Shown: positions 8,434 through 17,451, counted from the stretch's first letter. The stretch is 64,000 bases of DNA from JASHVB01 sp963762885 (GCA_963762885.1 CAVXNH010000072.1:39361-103360); one strand, 5' to 3'. Made by a program: numbers and translations. Notes: generated by a model from the sequence alone, not told the origin.

Positions 8434-9003
8434 TCAGGCAATCGCGGGAAACAGGTCGCCGACAGGCAACGCCACACCGGGCAGCAGCGCGATGTCCAGG
8501 ACTTTTCCATGGCCTTCGCGACGAACCTCGGCGTAGCCGCCATTCCGGGGCTGGCGGTAGACCTCGACGAGCCGGTCCACCAGGTTCGCGATCCAGCACT
8601 CGGCGATCCCGTTCTCGGCGTAGAGGGGCACCTTGATCGCGCGGTCGTCATCCAGACTTGTGTCCGCGACCTCGATCAACAGCAATACGTCCGACGGGCA
8701 AGGCGTCGCCGTCTGGTAATCGTCGGCGCGGGGCCGGAGCACAACGACATCCGGTTCCGGCTCGGAGCCGTCGTCGAGCCGCACCGGATTTTGCACCGAC
8801 AGCATGCCCCGCCCGGACAGAACTGAAGGCAGGAGACGGGTGAGGCGGTTCACCATGCCAAGGTGCGGTGCGCCGATAGGTGCCGTGTCGACGATTTGCC
8901 CCCTGATCAGTTCAACCCGGGAGTCCTCGCCGAGGATTCCGACCTCCGCCATCCGGTGGTATTCCGCCACCGTGAAGCGGTGCGGCCGAGCAATCGTCAT
9001 CAA
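8434..9003 (-). CDS. Uma2 family endonuclease-like protein (DUF820)
   Basis: A 189-aa PD-(D/E)XK-fold protein of the Uma2/DUF820 family, abundant in cyanobacteria and patchy elsewhere, with no established physiological role. Seen: FTVAEYHRMAEVGILGEDSR, VELIRGQIVDTAPIG, then the putative metal site EPDVVVLRP followed by LLIEVADTSLDDDRAIKVPL with E-V-(x)n-K, and YAENGIAECWIANL. It sits alone between the divergent flgF and fliL operons, where most relatives have no gene, and 29-bp direct repeats flank it. This suggests a late insertion into a motility locus. Confidence 0.88.
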   Translation of the reverse strand: MMTIARPHRFTVAEYHRMAEVGILGEDSRVELIRGQIVDTAPIGAPHLGMVNRLTRLLPSVLSGRGMLSVQNPVRLDDGSEPEPDVVVLRPRADDYQTATPCPSDVLLLIEVADTSLDDDRAIKVPLYAENGIAECWIANLVDRLVEVYRQPRNGGYAEVRREGHGKVLDIALLPGVALPVGDLFPAIA

Positions 9004-9108
9004 GCCGTCCGCCCTCCGTCATCGGCAATGTTGCCATACCGCACCCTGAACGCCAGCCGCAACGGCCACCGTGACCAAACTCTCCGCACCCGCGGGAGGG
9101 GTCGATCA

Positions 9109-9137
9109 ACCCGGCATCTTTCGCCGTCCGGTCAATC
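9109..9137 (+). repeat. 29-bp direct repeat, right copy
   Basis: Identical to 8371-8399, 67 bp before the fliL start. It is likely part of the original flgF/fliL intergenic region duplicated when the uma2 segment entered, but it could also belong to the inserted segment. Confidence 0.85.
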
Positions 9138-9203
9138 CTGCCCGGTCACTCGAAAGGATATTTTAACCCCGCACTGTCAGCGTGCACCTGCCAAGGAGCC
9201 AAC

Positions 9204-9710
9204 ATGAGCGGTGCCATCGCACAGGACCAGGACAAGGATGCGGTTGCGGAGCAAGCTAAGCCGGCCGGTAAGCGCAAGCTCGTCTTGCTGGCCGTCCCCG
9301 TCCTGCTGGCTGTCCTGCTTGGCGGGCTGTGGTTCAGCGGCATGCTGCCGCGCTGGCTCGGAATGTCGCACACCGAGCCTGAAGCCGGGCAAAAGGCGCA
9401 GGCGGCGCCGATCTTCATCGACCTGCCGGAAATGGTCGCCAACCTCAACGGCAACCCACGCCGGCCCAGCTACGTCAAACTGGTCGCCCGGATCGAAGTC
9501 GCCCGCTCCGAGGACGCCGAGCGCGTCCGCCAGGCGATGCCGCGTCTTCAGGATCTCTTCCAGACCTATCTGCGCGAGATGCGCCCCGAAGAGCTGCGCG
9601 GCTCCGCCGGCGTCTACCGGTTGCGCGAGGAACTCATCGCCCGCGCCGACGCCGCAGCCGCGCCGGCGCACGTCACCGACGTGCTGTTCACCCAGATGCT
9701 GATCCAATGA
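9204..9710 (+). CDS. fliL: Flagellar basal body-associated protein FliL
   Basis: A 168-aa FliL, a single-span inner-membrane protein that surrounds the stator and raises motor torque. Seen: charged N-terminus MSGAIAQDQDKDAVAEQAKP, one helix LVLLAVPVLLAVLLGGLWF (about residues 28-46), then the periplasmic domain with FIDLPEMVANLNGNPRRPSY, IEVARSEDAERVRQAMPRLQ and the family ending VTDVLFTQMLIQ. AGGAG lies 7 bp before ATG. It starts the plus-strand flagellar operon; the 200 bp upstream should contain the promoter. Confidence 0.95.
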   Translation: MSGAIAQDQDKDAVAEQAKPAGKRKLVLLAVPVLLAVLLGGLWFSGMLPRWLGMSHTEPEAGQKAQAAPIFIDLPEMVANLNGNPRRPSYVKLVARIEVARSEDAERVRQAMPRLQDLFQTYLREMRPEELRGSAGVYRLREELIARADAAAAPAHVTDVLFTQMLIQ

Positions 9711-9770
9711 GTAGGGCGGCTCATATGGGTGATGGGTGGCAACCGCATGCTTTGAAGACTCCCGCAGACA

Positions 9771-9860
9771 CCCCGTCATGCCGACGAAGGTCGGCATCCA
9801 CGCCTTGCCTTGGTGGGCGCGGTACAGTCGTGGATGCCGACCTTCGTCGGCATGACGGGG
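9771..9860. repeat. A-type hairpin between fliL and fliM
   Basis: Arms CCCCGTCATGCCGACGAAGG TCGGCATCCACG and TCGTGGATGCCGACCTTCGT CGGCATGACGGGG. Near-perfect, inside the operon. It separates fliL and fliM by about 230 bp where related genomes usually have a short gap. Confidence 0.9.
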
Positions 9861-9939
9861 CCGGTGACGTTGCCACCGACCGCTCGCCGTTTTCATCCAC
9901 GTTGGTGGATCTTCCCCCCCGATGCGGGGCGTCTCCCCC

Positions 9940-11004
9940 ATGAGCGGCGCGGAGCCCCAGCAATCCGACGAAGATCTCGCCGCCGCCTGGGGCGCCGAGA
10001 CTGAAGATGCGGCCGAACAAACCCCGGCCCAGCCCGCCCGCGTCCTCAACCAGGCCGAGATCGACAGCTTGCTCGGCTTCGACGAAGGACCCGGCGGCGG
10101 CGAAAGCCGCACCGGCATGCAGCGCATCATCAGCTCTGGCCTGGTGTCCTACGAGCGCCTGCCGATGCTCGAAATCGTCTTCGACCGCCTGGTCCGCATC
10201 ATGTCCACCAGCCTGCGCAACTTCACCTCCGACAACGTCGAGGTCGGCATCGACAACATTCTGTCGCTGCGCTTCGGCGACTATCTCAATTCGATCCCGC
10301 TGCCCGCCATGCTCGCGGTCTTCAAAGCCGACGAGTGGGACAATTACGGACTGATGGTGGTGGACAGCGCGATGATCTACTCGATCGTCGATGTCCTGCT
10401 GGGTGGCCGGCGCGGCACCGCCGCGATGCGCATCGAAGGCCGCCCCTACACCACCATAGAGCGCACGCTGGTCGAGCGGCTGATCCAGGTGGTGCTCGCC
10501 GACCTGTCGGCCAGTTTCGACCCGCTGTGTCCCGTCACCTTCCGGTTCGAGCGGCTGGAGGTGAACCCCCGCTTCGCCACCATCAACCGCCTGTCCAACG
10601 CCGCCGTGCTGGCCCGCCTGCGCATCGACATGGAGGACCGCGGCGGCCGGCTGGAACTGCTGTTGCCCTACGCCACCCTCGAACCGGTGCGCGAACTGCT
10701 GTTGCAGCAGTTCATGGGGGAAAAATTCGGCCGCAATTCAATTTGGGAAACCCACCTCGCCGAAGAACTGTGGAACACCGAGGTCGAGCTGGAGGTCGTG
10801 CTGGATGAGCAAATCATGCGCCTGTCCGACGTCATGAACCTGAAACCTGGCAGCCGCATCGTGCTCAACACCGGCCCGGGCGCGACGGTGCAGCTTCGCT
10901 GCGGCACCATTGCGCTGTTCGAAGGCCGCGTCGGCCGCCGCAAGAACCGGGTCGCTGTCCGTATCGAGCGCGACATCGTCCGTACCCTCCCCTCCGTCAG
11001 ATGA
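9940..11004 (+). CDS. fliM: Flagellar motor switch protein FliM
   Basis: A 354-aa C-ring switch protein that binds CheY-P. Seen: an N-terminal segment with LNQAEIDSLLGFDEG (the usual FliM CheY/linker region), SYERLPMLEIVFDRLVRI, the central CheC-like domain with LRNFTSDNVEVGIDNI and GGRRGTAAMRIEGRPYTTIE, and the C-terminal SpoA domain LSDVMNLKPGSRIVLNTGPG. I start at ATG 9940 (MSGAEPQQSDED); ATG 9922 is possible but has no better ribosome site. No FliN is present downstream. Confidence 0.95.
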   Translation: MSGAEPQQSDEDLAAAWGAETEDAAEQTPAQPARVLNQAEIDSLLGFDEGPGGGESRTGMQRIISSGLVSYERLPMLEIVFDRLVRIMSTSLRNFTSDNVEVGIDNILSLRFGDYLNSIPLPAMLAVFKADEWDNYGLMVVDSAMIYSIVDVLLGGRRGTAAMRIEGRPYTTIERTLVERLIQVVLADLSASFDPLCPVTFRFERLEVNPRFATINRLSNAAVLARLRIDMEDRGGRLELLLPYATLEPVRELLLQQFMGEKFGRNSIWETHLAEELWNTEVELEVVLDEQIMRLSDVMNLKPGSRIVLNTGPGATVQLRCGTIALFEGRVGRRKNRVAVRIERDIVRTLPSVR

Positions 11005-11021
11005 GCAACAAAGATTCCCCC

Positions 11022-11123
11022 TCCCACAGCCTTTCCCCTCCCGCTTGCGGGAGGGGGCAGGGGAGGGGGCCGCGAACAGCACGCACCACCCTCACCTGAC
11101 CTCTCCCGCTTCGCGGGAGAGGG
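11022..11123. repeat. C-related palindromic repeat downstream of fliM
   Basis: Stems CCCCTCCCGCTTGCGGGAGG and ACCTCTCCCGCTTCGCGGGA flank GGGGAGGGGGCCGCGAAC. It is a divergent C-type element with two small hairpins, inside the flagellar operon. Confidence 0.6.
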
Positions 11124-11169
11124 AAATCCCGCTTGCCGTTCGCAAATTGCTAACCAAAGGCACCCCAGA

Positions 11170-11614
11170 ATGGCCGGCATGGAATGGATCCTGGACGCCG
11201 TGCTGGTCCTGCTCTTGGCCGCGACGCTGTTCCACGCGCTTCGGCTGGAACGGGCGCTCGGCGTGCTGAAGCGCGATCGCGCGGTGCTGGAGGACCTGGT
11301 CACCAGCTTCAACGCCAGCGCCCGCCAGGCGGAAGCCGGGATAGACCAGTTGCGCGCCGCGGCGGACGGCGCCGGGCGGCAGATGGCGCGGCAGATCGAC
11401 ACGGTCACCCGCCTGAAGGACGACCTGGTCTTCCTGCTGGAACGCGGCGAAAGCCTGGCGGACCGCCTGGATTCGCTGATCCGCGCCGGGCGTCCGCTCG
11501 CCGCCGAGGCACTGCGGCCGATTCGAGCTGCCGGATGACGATCCCGCCGACCAGCCGCGCGTGCGCAGCCAGGCTGAGCGCGATTTGCTCAAGGCATTGA
11601 GGATGGCGCGATGA
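11170..11614 (+). CDS. DUF6468 flagellar-locus protein (frameshifted)
   Basis: A small membrane-anchored protein of about 147 aa found between fliM and motE in Rhodospirillales. Seen: one N-terminal helix WILDAVLVLLLAATLFHALR, then a predicted coiled coil rich in Glu/Arg/Ala (DRAVLEDLVTSFNASARQAE, DTVTRLKDDLVFLLERGESL). The first frame ends at 11538, but the +1 frame carries ELPDDDPADQPRVRSQAERD LLKALRMAR to a TGA at 11612-11614 that overlaps the motE ATG, the expected layout. One base is extra near 11524. No biochemical role is established. Membrane topology suggests a stator or export accessory. Confidence 0.72.
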
Positions 11615-12294
11615 AACTGCATCTGCCGGCGCCGCGGCTGTTGCCGTTCACCATTGCCTTGCTGGCGGCCGTCCTTGCGGTGAAGACGGTCGATCTCGCT
11701 CGCCGCACCGCCTCGTCTTTCAACAGCAAGTCCGCCGGCGGCATGGTGTCCGTGGCACGCGCGGCCGTGCCGGAACCGCCGCAAGCGCCCGCACCGCCCC
11801 CGGCGGCCCCGAGCCCGGCGCCGGCGTCGCCCCCGGACGCCGCCGCTCCACCCCCCGTCGCCGACGCCGAGCGCGCCGTCCTGCTCGATCTGCGGCAGCG
11901 CCGTAAGGAACTCGACGAACGCGACGTGGCGCTTGCCATGCGTGAATCGGTGCTCGCCGCCGCGGAGCAAAAGCTGGCGGCGCGGGTCGAGGAGCTCGGT
12001 GCGTTGCAGAAGAAGCTGCAGGACCTCGACGCCGCCCGCCAGCAGCATGAGGAGGCCGGCTGGCAGGGGCTGGTGAAAGTCTACGAGGCCATGAAGCCGC
12101 GCGACGCCGCGGCGATCTTCAACGATCTGCAAATGCCGGTGCTGCTGCCCCTGCTCGATCGCATGAAGGAGGCGAAGGCGGCGCCGGTGCTCGCCGCCAT
12201 GAACCCCGACAAGGCGCGCGACGTCACCGCCGGATTGGCCCAGTTGCGCACCCATCGGGATGCCGCGGGTGCTGCCGCCCAGAAGGGTGGCTGA
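11611..12294 (+). CDS. motE: MotE-like protein (MgtE N-domain)
   Basis: A 227-aa protein resembling MotE, the periplasmic chaperone of MotC. Seen: signal/anchor helix LPFTIALLAAVLAVKTVDLA, a Pro/Ala linker (residues about 52-85), a coiled coil DLRQRRKELDERDVALAMRE to LGALQKKLQDLDAARQQHEE, and the MgtE_N-type tail KVYEAMKPRDAAAIFNDLQM and VLAAMNPDKARDVTAGLAQL. ATG 11611 overlaps the upstream stop (ATGA), so the two are translationally coupled. Confidence 0.82.
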   Translation: MKLHLPAPRLLPFTIALLAAVLAVKTVDLARRTASSFNSKSAGGMVSVARAAVPEPPQAPAPPPAAPSPAPASPPDAAAPPPVADAERAVLLDLRQRRKELDERDVALAMRESVLAAAEQKLAARVEELGALQKKLQDLDAARQQHEEAGWQGLVKVYEAMKPRDAAAIFNDLQMPVLLPLLDRMKEAKAAPVLAAMNPDKARDVTAGLAQLRTHRDAAGAAAQKGG

Positions 12295-12321
12295 GATCGG
12301 AACTCGATAGAGAAAAGGCCC

Positions 12322-12708
12322 ATGTCGATGGACAAGTCGATCAACGTCCTCATCGTGGACGACTACAAGACGATGCTGCGGATCATCCGAAATCTGCTCA
12401 AGCAGATCGAGTTCAACAACGTCGAGGAAGCCGGCGACGGGGCCGAGGCGCTGAACAAGCTGCGCAGCGGCAATTTCGGCCTGGTGATCAGCGACTGGAA
12501 CATGGCGCCGATGACCGGTCTGCAACTGTTGCAGGAGGTGCGCGCCGACACGCGTTTGAAAGGCACGCCGTTCATTATGATCACCGCCGAAAGCAAGGTG
12601 GAGAACGTGGTGGCCGCCAAGCAGGCCGGTGTTTCCAACTACATCGTCAAGCCGTTCAACGCGGAAACCCTGCGTGACAAGATCGAGAAGGTGCTGACGC
12701 ATGGCTGA
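12322..12708 (+). CDS. cheY: Chemotaxis response regulator CheY
   Basis: A 128-aa single-domain receiver that, when phosphorylated, binds FliM to switch rotation. Seen: acidic pair in VLIVDDYKTMLRIIRNLL, phospho-acceptor Asp in LVISDWNMAPMTGLQLL, Thr in FIMITAESKVENVV, and the Lys in NYIVKPFNAETLRDKIEKVL. The length and lack of an output domain give CheY. It overlaps cheZ by 8 bp, and cheZ supplies its phosphatase. No cheA/cheW is in the window. Confidence 0.95.
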   Translation: MSMDKSINVLIVDDYKTMLRIIRNLLKQIEFNNVEEAGDGAEALNKLRSGNFGLVISDWNMAPMTGLQLLQEVRADTRLKGTPFIMITAESKVENVVAAKQAGVSNYIVKPFNAETLRDKIEKVLTHG

Positions 12709-13339
12709 CATGATGGACAAGGCGGACACCGCCCTGGCGGCAAGGCTCGCCGCGATCCGCACCCGCTATGTCGAGAGCGATCCGGAGATGGTGGCCGACG
12801 TGGTGCGCGCGATCCTGGCCACCATGAGCGGCGACCTGACGGCGCGCGAAACCACGCTGCTGACCGAGGTGGAATCGCTCGGCCGCACCATCGCCGCGGC
12901 CAAGGCGGAAATCGCCGCGCTGCGCATGGACGATATCACCGTCAGCGACATCCCCTTCGCCACCGACGAACTGGATGCGATCGTCGCCCACACCGCCGCG
13001 GCAACCCATGCGATCCTGGAAACCTGCGAAACGCTCGATGCCGTGGCCGGGCACCTGGCCGGCGAACCGGCCGCGCAACTGCAAGACGCCACCACGCGCA
13101 TTTATGAAGCGTGCGGCTTCCAGGACATCACCGGCCAGCGCATCACCAAGGTGGTCAACACATTGAAGATCATCGAGGACAAGGTCGGCCAGCTTGTCGC
13201 GACGTTCGGCGATTCGAATGGCGAGGCCGCGGCGGCCGCGAACGCGCGCGGCGAGGGGGAACTGCTGAACGGTCCGCAGCTTCCGACCATGGCAATGGAC
13301 CAGTCGGACATCGACAAGCTGCTGGCCAGTTTCGAGTGA
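12701..13339 (+). CDS. cheZ: CheY-P phosphatase CheZ
   Basis: A 212-aa four-helix-bundle phosphatase. The hallmark YEACGFQDITGQRITKVVNT, with the catalytic Gln and Asp, lies near residues 137-156, and the C-terminal CheY-binding peptide is QSDIDKLLASFE. The intervening acidic/Ala-rich linker is the usual disordered tether. It follows cheY with an 8-bp overlap. CheZ is less common in alphaproteobacteria than in gammaproteobacteria, but it is found in flagellar clusters of this layout. Confidence 0.93.
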   Translation: MADMMDKADTALAARLAAIRTRYVESDPEMVADVVRAILATMSGDLTARETTLLTEVESLGRTIAAAKAEIAALRMDDITVSDIPFATDELDAIVAHTAAATHAILETCETLDAVAGHLAGEPAAQLQDATTRIYEACGFQDITGQRITKVVNTLKIIEDKVGQLVATFGDSNGEAAAAANARGEGELLNGPQLPTMAMDQSDIDKLLASFE

Positions 13340-13398
13340 TGCCACCCGTCGGACGATTGACGTGCGGCGGCGACTGCCCCAACCGTCGTGGCCGGGAC

Positions 13399-13495
13399 CG
13401 CCCCAGCCGTCATGGCCGGGCTTGACCCGGCCATCAATGCAGCACGGTGCCGCGATAGATGGCCGGGTCAAGCCCGGCCATGACGGCTGGGGCGG
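13399..13495. repeat. A-type hairpin overlapping the TPR-gene start
   Basis: Arms CCGCCCCAGCCGTCATGGCC GGGCTTGACCCGGCCAT and ATGGCCGGGTCAAGCCCGGC CATGACGGCTGGGGCGG, loop CAATGCAGCACGGTGCCGCG. Partial D-like sequence (GTCGGACGATTGACGTGCGG) precedes it at 13349-13370. Confidence 0.9.
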
Positions 13496-16400
13496 TCGGT
13501 GTGCAGCGGCCATTGTGAGCGCGGCACTTCTGCTCGGCCCCCCTTATGCCGTCGCCGACGACGTGACAGTAACGATCCGATCCGGCAACCATCCCGATTT
13601 CGGACGCATCGTGTTCGATGCGCCGCCGCTCGTCGCGTACCATGTGGTGCGCGAGGGCGACCATCTCACGGTGCAATTCGCCGACGATGTGGCCCTGACA
13701 GGCGAGCCCAAGCTGCCGCGCAACATTGCTGCGTTGCACGCGGACCACACGCAGGCCGTGCTGACCATGGCCTCGGGTGCGACGTTCCACCAGGCGCGGC
13801 TCGGCGATCACGTGGTCATCGACGTCTTCGATCCGGCCTCGGCGGGCTCGAGTTCCGTGCCGCCACCGCCTGCGGCCGCCGCCGCGACCGCGTCTGCCGC
13901 CACAGCGCCCGCAACCGGGCCCCCATCGGCACCGCCGGCGGCTGCGGCCGCTGCATCGCCGCCGCCTCAGCCGCAGCCCACCACGCCGAAGCTGCGTGCG
14001 GCCGCGCCGCCTCCGCGTCCGGGCGCCGCCGCCAAGGCGCCGCCGCCTGCCGCGGTTGGCGCACCGGCGCCGGCCACCACGGCACAAACACCGATCGCCG
14101 CGGCACCCACCCGAACCGCCGCTGCGCCGGCGCGCGTTGCCACCACACCAGCCTCGGTTGCCGCGGCGCCAATCCCGGCCGCTGCCGTCCCGGCGCAAGG
14201 TGCTGCCGCACCCACCCCAATTGCCGCGGCGACGGCTCCAGCGCCTGCCGCCCCAGCCCAAGCTACCGCGGCACCCGCCCGGATCGGCTCGCCGCCGCCG
14301 CCGGTTGCCAGGACGCCGCCCCCGGTCGCCGCCGCGACACCCACACCGGCACCGGCTGCCCCTCCTCCTGCGCCGAGCCTGGCATCGACGCCGCCTGCGC
14401 CGCCGCCCGACCCCGCGCCCGCGCCGCCATCCGCACCCGCCGCCATCGTCGCATCACCCGTTCCGACGCCGGCGGGTGCGGCGTTCCTGCTGCCATTCGC
14501 TACCGATGTGGGTGCGGCCGTCTTCCGCCGTCGCGGCGAGACCCTGCTGGTGTTCGATGACCGCCGTGAGGTCGATATGGGCGCGCTGCAAGCCAACCCG
14601 GCGTTGGCCGGAGCACGCGTGGACCTGCTGCCGGCCGGCACGCTGATCCACATCAGGCCCCCTCCCGGCGCCACCGTCACCCTGGCAAAGACGGCACAAG
14701 GCTGGACCGTCGCCATGCCCGCTGCCCCGGCGCCGCCACGGGCCTTCGCCCCCGCACTTGGCGCCAACCTGCTCAGCGTCCCGGCACGGGAACCCGGCGG
14801 CGTGCTCGCCGTCGCCGATCCGGTGACCGGCGACACGTTGCTGATCGGGACGCAGCGCCAGCCCGGGCAGGGCATGCTCGCGCTGCGCCGCACTCCACAA
14901 TTCACGCTGCTGCCGACCACGCTAGGCATCGTCGTCGCGCCTCTGGCCGACACGGTGACATTGCGCGCCGTCCCCAACGCGTTCGTGCTGACCACCGACC
15001 CGGACCCAATGGCGATATCGCCCAACGACGCGCAGCCGTTGGGCGACGTCGCCGCACTGACCCGCAGGTTCAACTTTCCGTCCCTGCCCACGGAGCAATT
15101 GATCGAGCAATTGTCACGAAATATCGCCGACGCCGCGGCACAGCCATTGCTCGCGCGCGGACCCAAGCGGCGCGCCGCGGCGCTCAGCATGATTGGCCTC
15201 GGCATGGGCGCCGAGGCGGAAGCATTGCTACAGCTCACCGCCGCCGACGATCCGCGCCAGGCTGCCTCGGCGGACGTTATCGGCCTGACAGCAGTCGCTG
15301 CCATGCTCGCCGGGCGACCGGCCGAAGCGGACGGTATCGACGATCCGAGGCTCACCGGCACCGATGAGGTCGTGCTCTGGCGCACCCTCCGCACCGCCAT
15401 GCAGGACAAGGCCGCGCCGTTCGTGACCGCCGCTTTGGCGGGCGCCGCGCCGCTGCTGTTGTCCTATCCGCCGCCGATCCGCGACCGGTTACTGCCGTTT
15501 GCGCTGGAAACCATGGTGCGCGGCGGCGCCACGGCGGCTGCCGCTGCCATATTGGCGCATGCCGGGGATTTTCCCGGCCTCGATATGGCGCGCGCGATGC
15601 TGGCGCAGGCGATGGGCAACACCGACGCGGCGCTGACCCAATACGATGCCCTGGCAGCCGGCCATGACCAGCTCCTGCGTGCCCGCGCCGCGGTGCGCGC
15701 CGTGAAACTGCGGCTGGCCACCGGCAAAATGGACACGCAGCAGGCGGCCGAGGCCTACGATCGGCTGTTGTATGCCTGGCGCGGCGACCGCCGCGAACTC
15801 GACCTGCGCGAGACGCTCGCCGCGTTGCGCCAGCAGCGGGGCGAATGGCGCCAGGCGCTGGCCTTGCTGCGCGACGGCGAAACCACGTTTCCCGACGATG
15901 CCAAGGACATTCACGCCAGGCTACAGGCAAGCTTCGACGCGCTGCTGCACGACGATGTGGCGGACAAGCTGCCGCCATTGGAGTTCGTCGCGCTGGTGGA
16001 TGAGAACGCCGACCTGGTGCCGAACACCGGGGAAGGCGCGGCGATGCAGGCCATCCTGGCGGACAAGCTGCTGGCGCTCGACCTGCCCAAGCGCGCCGGT
16101 CCGGTGCTGGATGAGCTGATGCGCGCGGTGCCGGCCGGTCCCGGGCGTTCGGCGTTCGGCGTCCGGCTCGCGCAGTTGCGCCTGGGCGAGGCGGACCCCG
16201 CGGGCGCGCTGGCGGCGCTGGCCGCTTCGGAGGCTGCCGACCTGCCAGCGGCCGAGAAAGAGCAACGCGTGCTGCTGCGAGCCGATGTGCAGGCGCACCA
16301 GAACGACGTCGCCGGCGCGATCGGTACGCTGGCCAGTCTCGATTCAGTCGCGGCTGTCGCGGCACGCGCAGCGATCCTGGAGGATGCGAAGGATTGGGCC

Positions 16401-16703
16401 GGGGCCGATCGCGCGCTGGGCGACTATGTGGCGAAGACCGTTCCGGAGGCGGGCGACCTGGACGATGGCGCCCGCCGCAGCCTGCTGCGCCTCGCCACCG
16501 CCGCCGCGCGGGCCGGCGACGACGCGACGCTGGTGGCGTTGCGGGAAAAGCAGGAGGCGCGGATGGGCGCCGGTCCGCTGGCCGACATGTTCCGTCTGCT
16601 GACGGAGGATCCGGTGCACGGCACGGCCGATCTGCAACGCGCGGGCCGCGAGGTCGGTTACGCCCGGGCGCTCCCGGCCAACCTGCAAGCGATGCGGCCG
16701 TAA
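13437..16703 (+). CDS. Large Pro/Ala-rich TPR-like protein of the flagellar locus
   Basis: About 1088 aa. From ATG 13437 the N-terminus MQHGAAIDGRVKPGHDGWGG is the translation of an A hairpin, followed by a hydrophobic stretch CAAAIVSAALLLGPPYAVAD that looks like a signal peptide; GTG 13515 is the alternative start. Next come a small beta-rich domain (VTVTIRSGNHPDFGRIVFDA), a low-complexity Pro/Ala segment (about residues 145-345), another beta-rich domain, and an Ala-rich helical part (AAAAILAHAGDFPGLDMARA, LLRDGETTFPDDAKDIHARL) like TPR repeats. Similar proteins follow cheZ in related genomes; the function is unknown. I infer a secreted or periplasmic scaffold. Confidence 0.8.
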   Translation: MQHGAAIDGRVKPGHDGWGGRCAAAIVSAALLLGPPYAVADDVTVTIRSGNHPDFGRIVFDAPPLVAYHVVREGDHLTVQFADDVALTGEPKLPRNIAALHADHTQAVLTMASGATFHQARLGDHVVIDVFDPASAGSSSVPPPPAAAAATASAATAPATGPPSAPPAAAAAASPPPQPQPTTPKLRAAAPPPRPGAAAKAPPPAAVGAPAPATTAQTPIAAAPTRTAAAPARVATTPASVAAAPIPAAAVPAQGAAAPTPIAAATAPAPAAPAQATAAPARIGSPPPPVARTPPPVAAATPTPAPAAPPPAPSLASTPPAPPPDPAPAPPSAPAAIVASPVPTPAGAAFLLPFATDVGAAVFRRRGETLLVFDDRREVDMGALQANPALAGARVDLLPAGTLIHIRPPPGATVTLAKTAQGWTVAMPAAPAPPRAFAPALGANLLSVPAREPGGVLAVADPVTGDTLLIGTQRQPGQGMLALRRTPQFTLLPTTLGIVVAPLADTVTLRAVPNAFVLTTDPDPMAISPNDAQPLGDVAALTRRFNFPSLPTEQLIEQLSRNIADAAAQPLLARGPKRRAAALSMIGLGMGAEAEALLQLTAADDPRQAASADVIGLTAVAAMLAGRPAEADGIDDPRLTGTDEVVLWRTLRTAMQDKAAPFVTAALAGAAPLLLSYPPPIRDRLLPFALETMVRGGATAAAAAILAHAGDFPGLDMARAMLAQAMGNTDAALTQYDALAAGHDQLLRARAAVRAVKLRLATGKMDTQQAAEAYDRLLYAWRGDRRELDLRETLAALRQQRGEWRQALALLRDGETTFPDDAKDIHARLQASFDALLHDDVADKLPPLEFVALVDENADLVPNTGEGAAMQAILADKLLALDLPKRAGPVLDELMRAVPAGPGRSAFGVRLAQLRLGEADPAGALAALAASEAADLPAAEKEQRVLLRADVQAHQNDVAGAIGTLASLDSVAAVAARAAILEDAKDWAGADRALGDYVAKTVPEAGDLDDGARRSLLRLATAAARAGDDATLVALREKQEARMGAGPLADMFRLLTEDPVHGTADLQRAGREVGYARALPANLQAMRP

Positions 16704-16917
16704 CTATTTCCCTCATCGGTTGGCTTTTCGGGTGAACCGTGCCGAGGGTTGGGACGGATCGACCCCAGCGTTGTTGGATTATGGGGGCTGAGCGCAGATT
16801 TCCTCTTGCACCCACCCCCCCCTTTCCCCATGTTCCGCCTCCTTGGCCCCAGGGGACGCCGTGCGGGCTGTTTGCGCGCGTCCAACAGGCCGTCTACTGG
16901 CAGGGAAGGGGAGCTCG

Positions 16918-17379
16918 ATGGACATGTTTGTCCCATCACTCGATCCGCTGGGGATGGTCTCGGATCTTCCGAGCAGCAACCAGGAGTACACGGGGCCGGA
17001 AGCCCAGAAGGACTATTTTGTCGAGAAAGACGGCGTGAAATTCGCCGGCACGCATCTGCTGCTGGATTTCTGGGAGGCGACGAACCTCACCGATCCGGCG
17101 CAGATCGATACTGCGTTGCGCGATGCCGCCGAAGCGGCCAACGCGACGATTCTGCACAGCCATTTCCATCATTTTGGGCCCGATGGCGGCGTTAGCGGCG
17201 TGCTGGTGCTGGCGGAGAGTCACATCTCCATCCACACCTGGCCCGAGCGCAACTTCGCCGCGATCGACATCTTCATGTGCGGCGCTTGCGATCCGTATGA
17301 GTCGCTGCCGGTGCTGAAGGCGGCGTTCAAGCCGGCGAAGGCCCTGGTGGACGAACAGCGGCGCGGTCTGATCTCGTAA
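16918..17379 (+). CDS. speD: S-adenosylmethionine decarboxylase proenzyme
   Basis: A 153-aa bacterial class 1B (SpeH/SpeD) AdoMetDC, a pyruvoyl enzyme making decarboxylated SAM for spermidine synthesis. The self-cleavage Ser that becomes pyruvoyl is in AESHISIHTWPE, with the catalytic His/Cys in FMCGACDPYESLPVLKAAF. ATG 16918 follows GGGGAG; upstream in-frame sequence (from 16843) is not protein-like. It is followed by speE after 72 bp. The 214-bp leader (16704-16917) holds no gene and no riboswitch I can recognise. Confidence 0.95.
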   Translation: MDMFVPSLDPLGMVSDLPSSNQEYTGPEAQKDYFVEKDGVKFAGTHLLLDFWEATNLTDPAQIDTALRDAAEAANATILHSHFHHFGPDGGVSGVLVLAESHISIHTWPERNFAAIDIFMCGACDPYESLPVLKAAFKPAKALVDEQRRGLIS

Positions 17380-17451
17380 TCGAAACTTCTGTTGTGTCAG
17401 GCGCGGTCCGGGGCTTGCCTCCGGGCCGTTGTGCTTGCTTGGAGACAGCCG

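Noticed and set aside
16704..16917. A riboswitch upstream of speD
   Set aside because: I looked for a SAM-type or polyamine-responsive leader and found no pairing or conserved core that I can defend.
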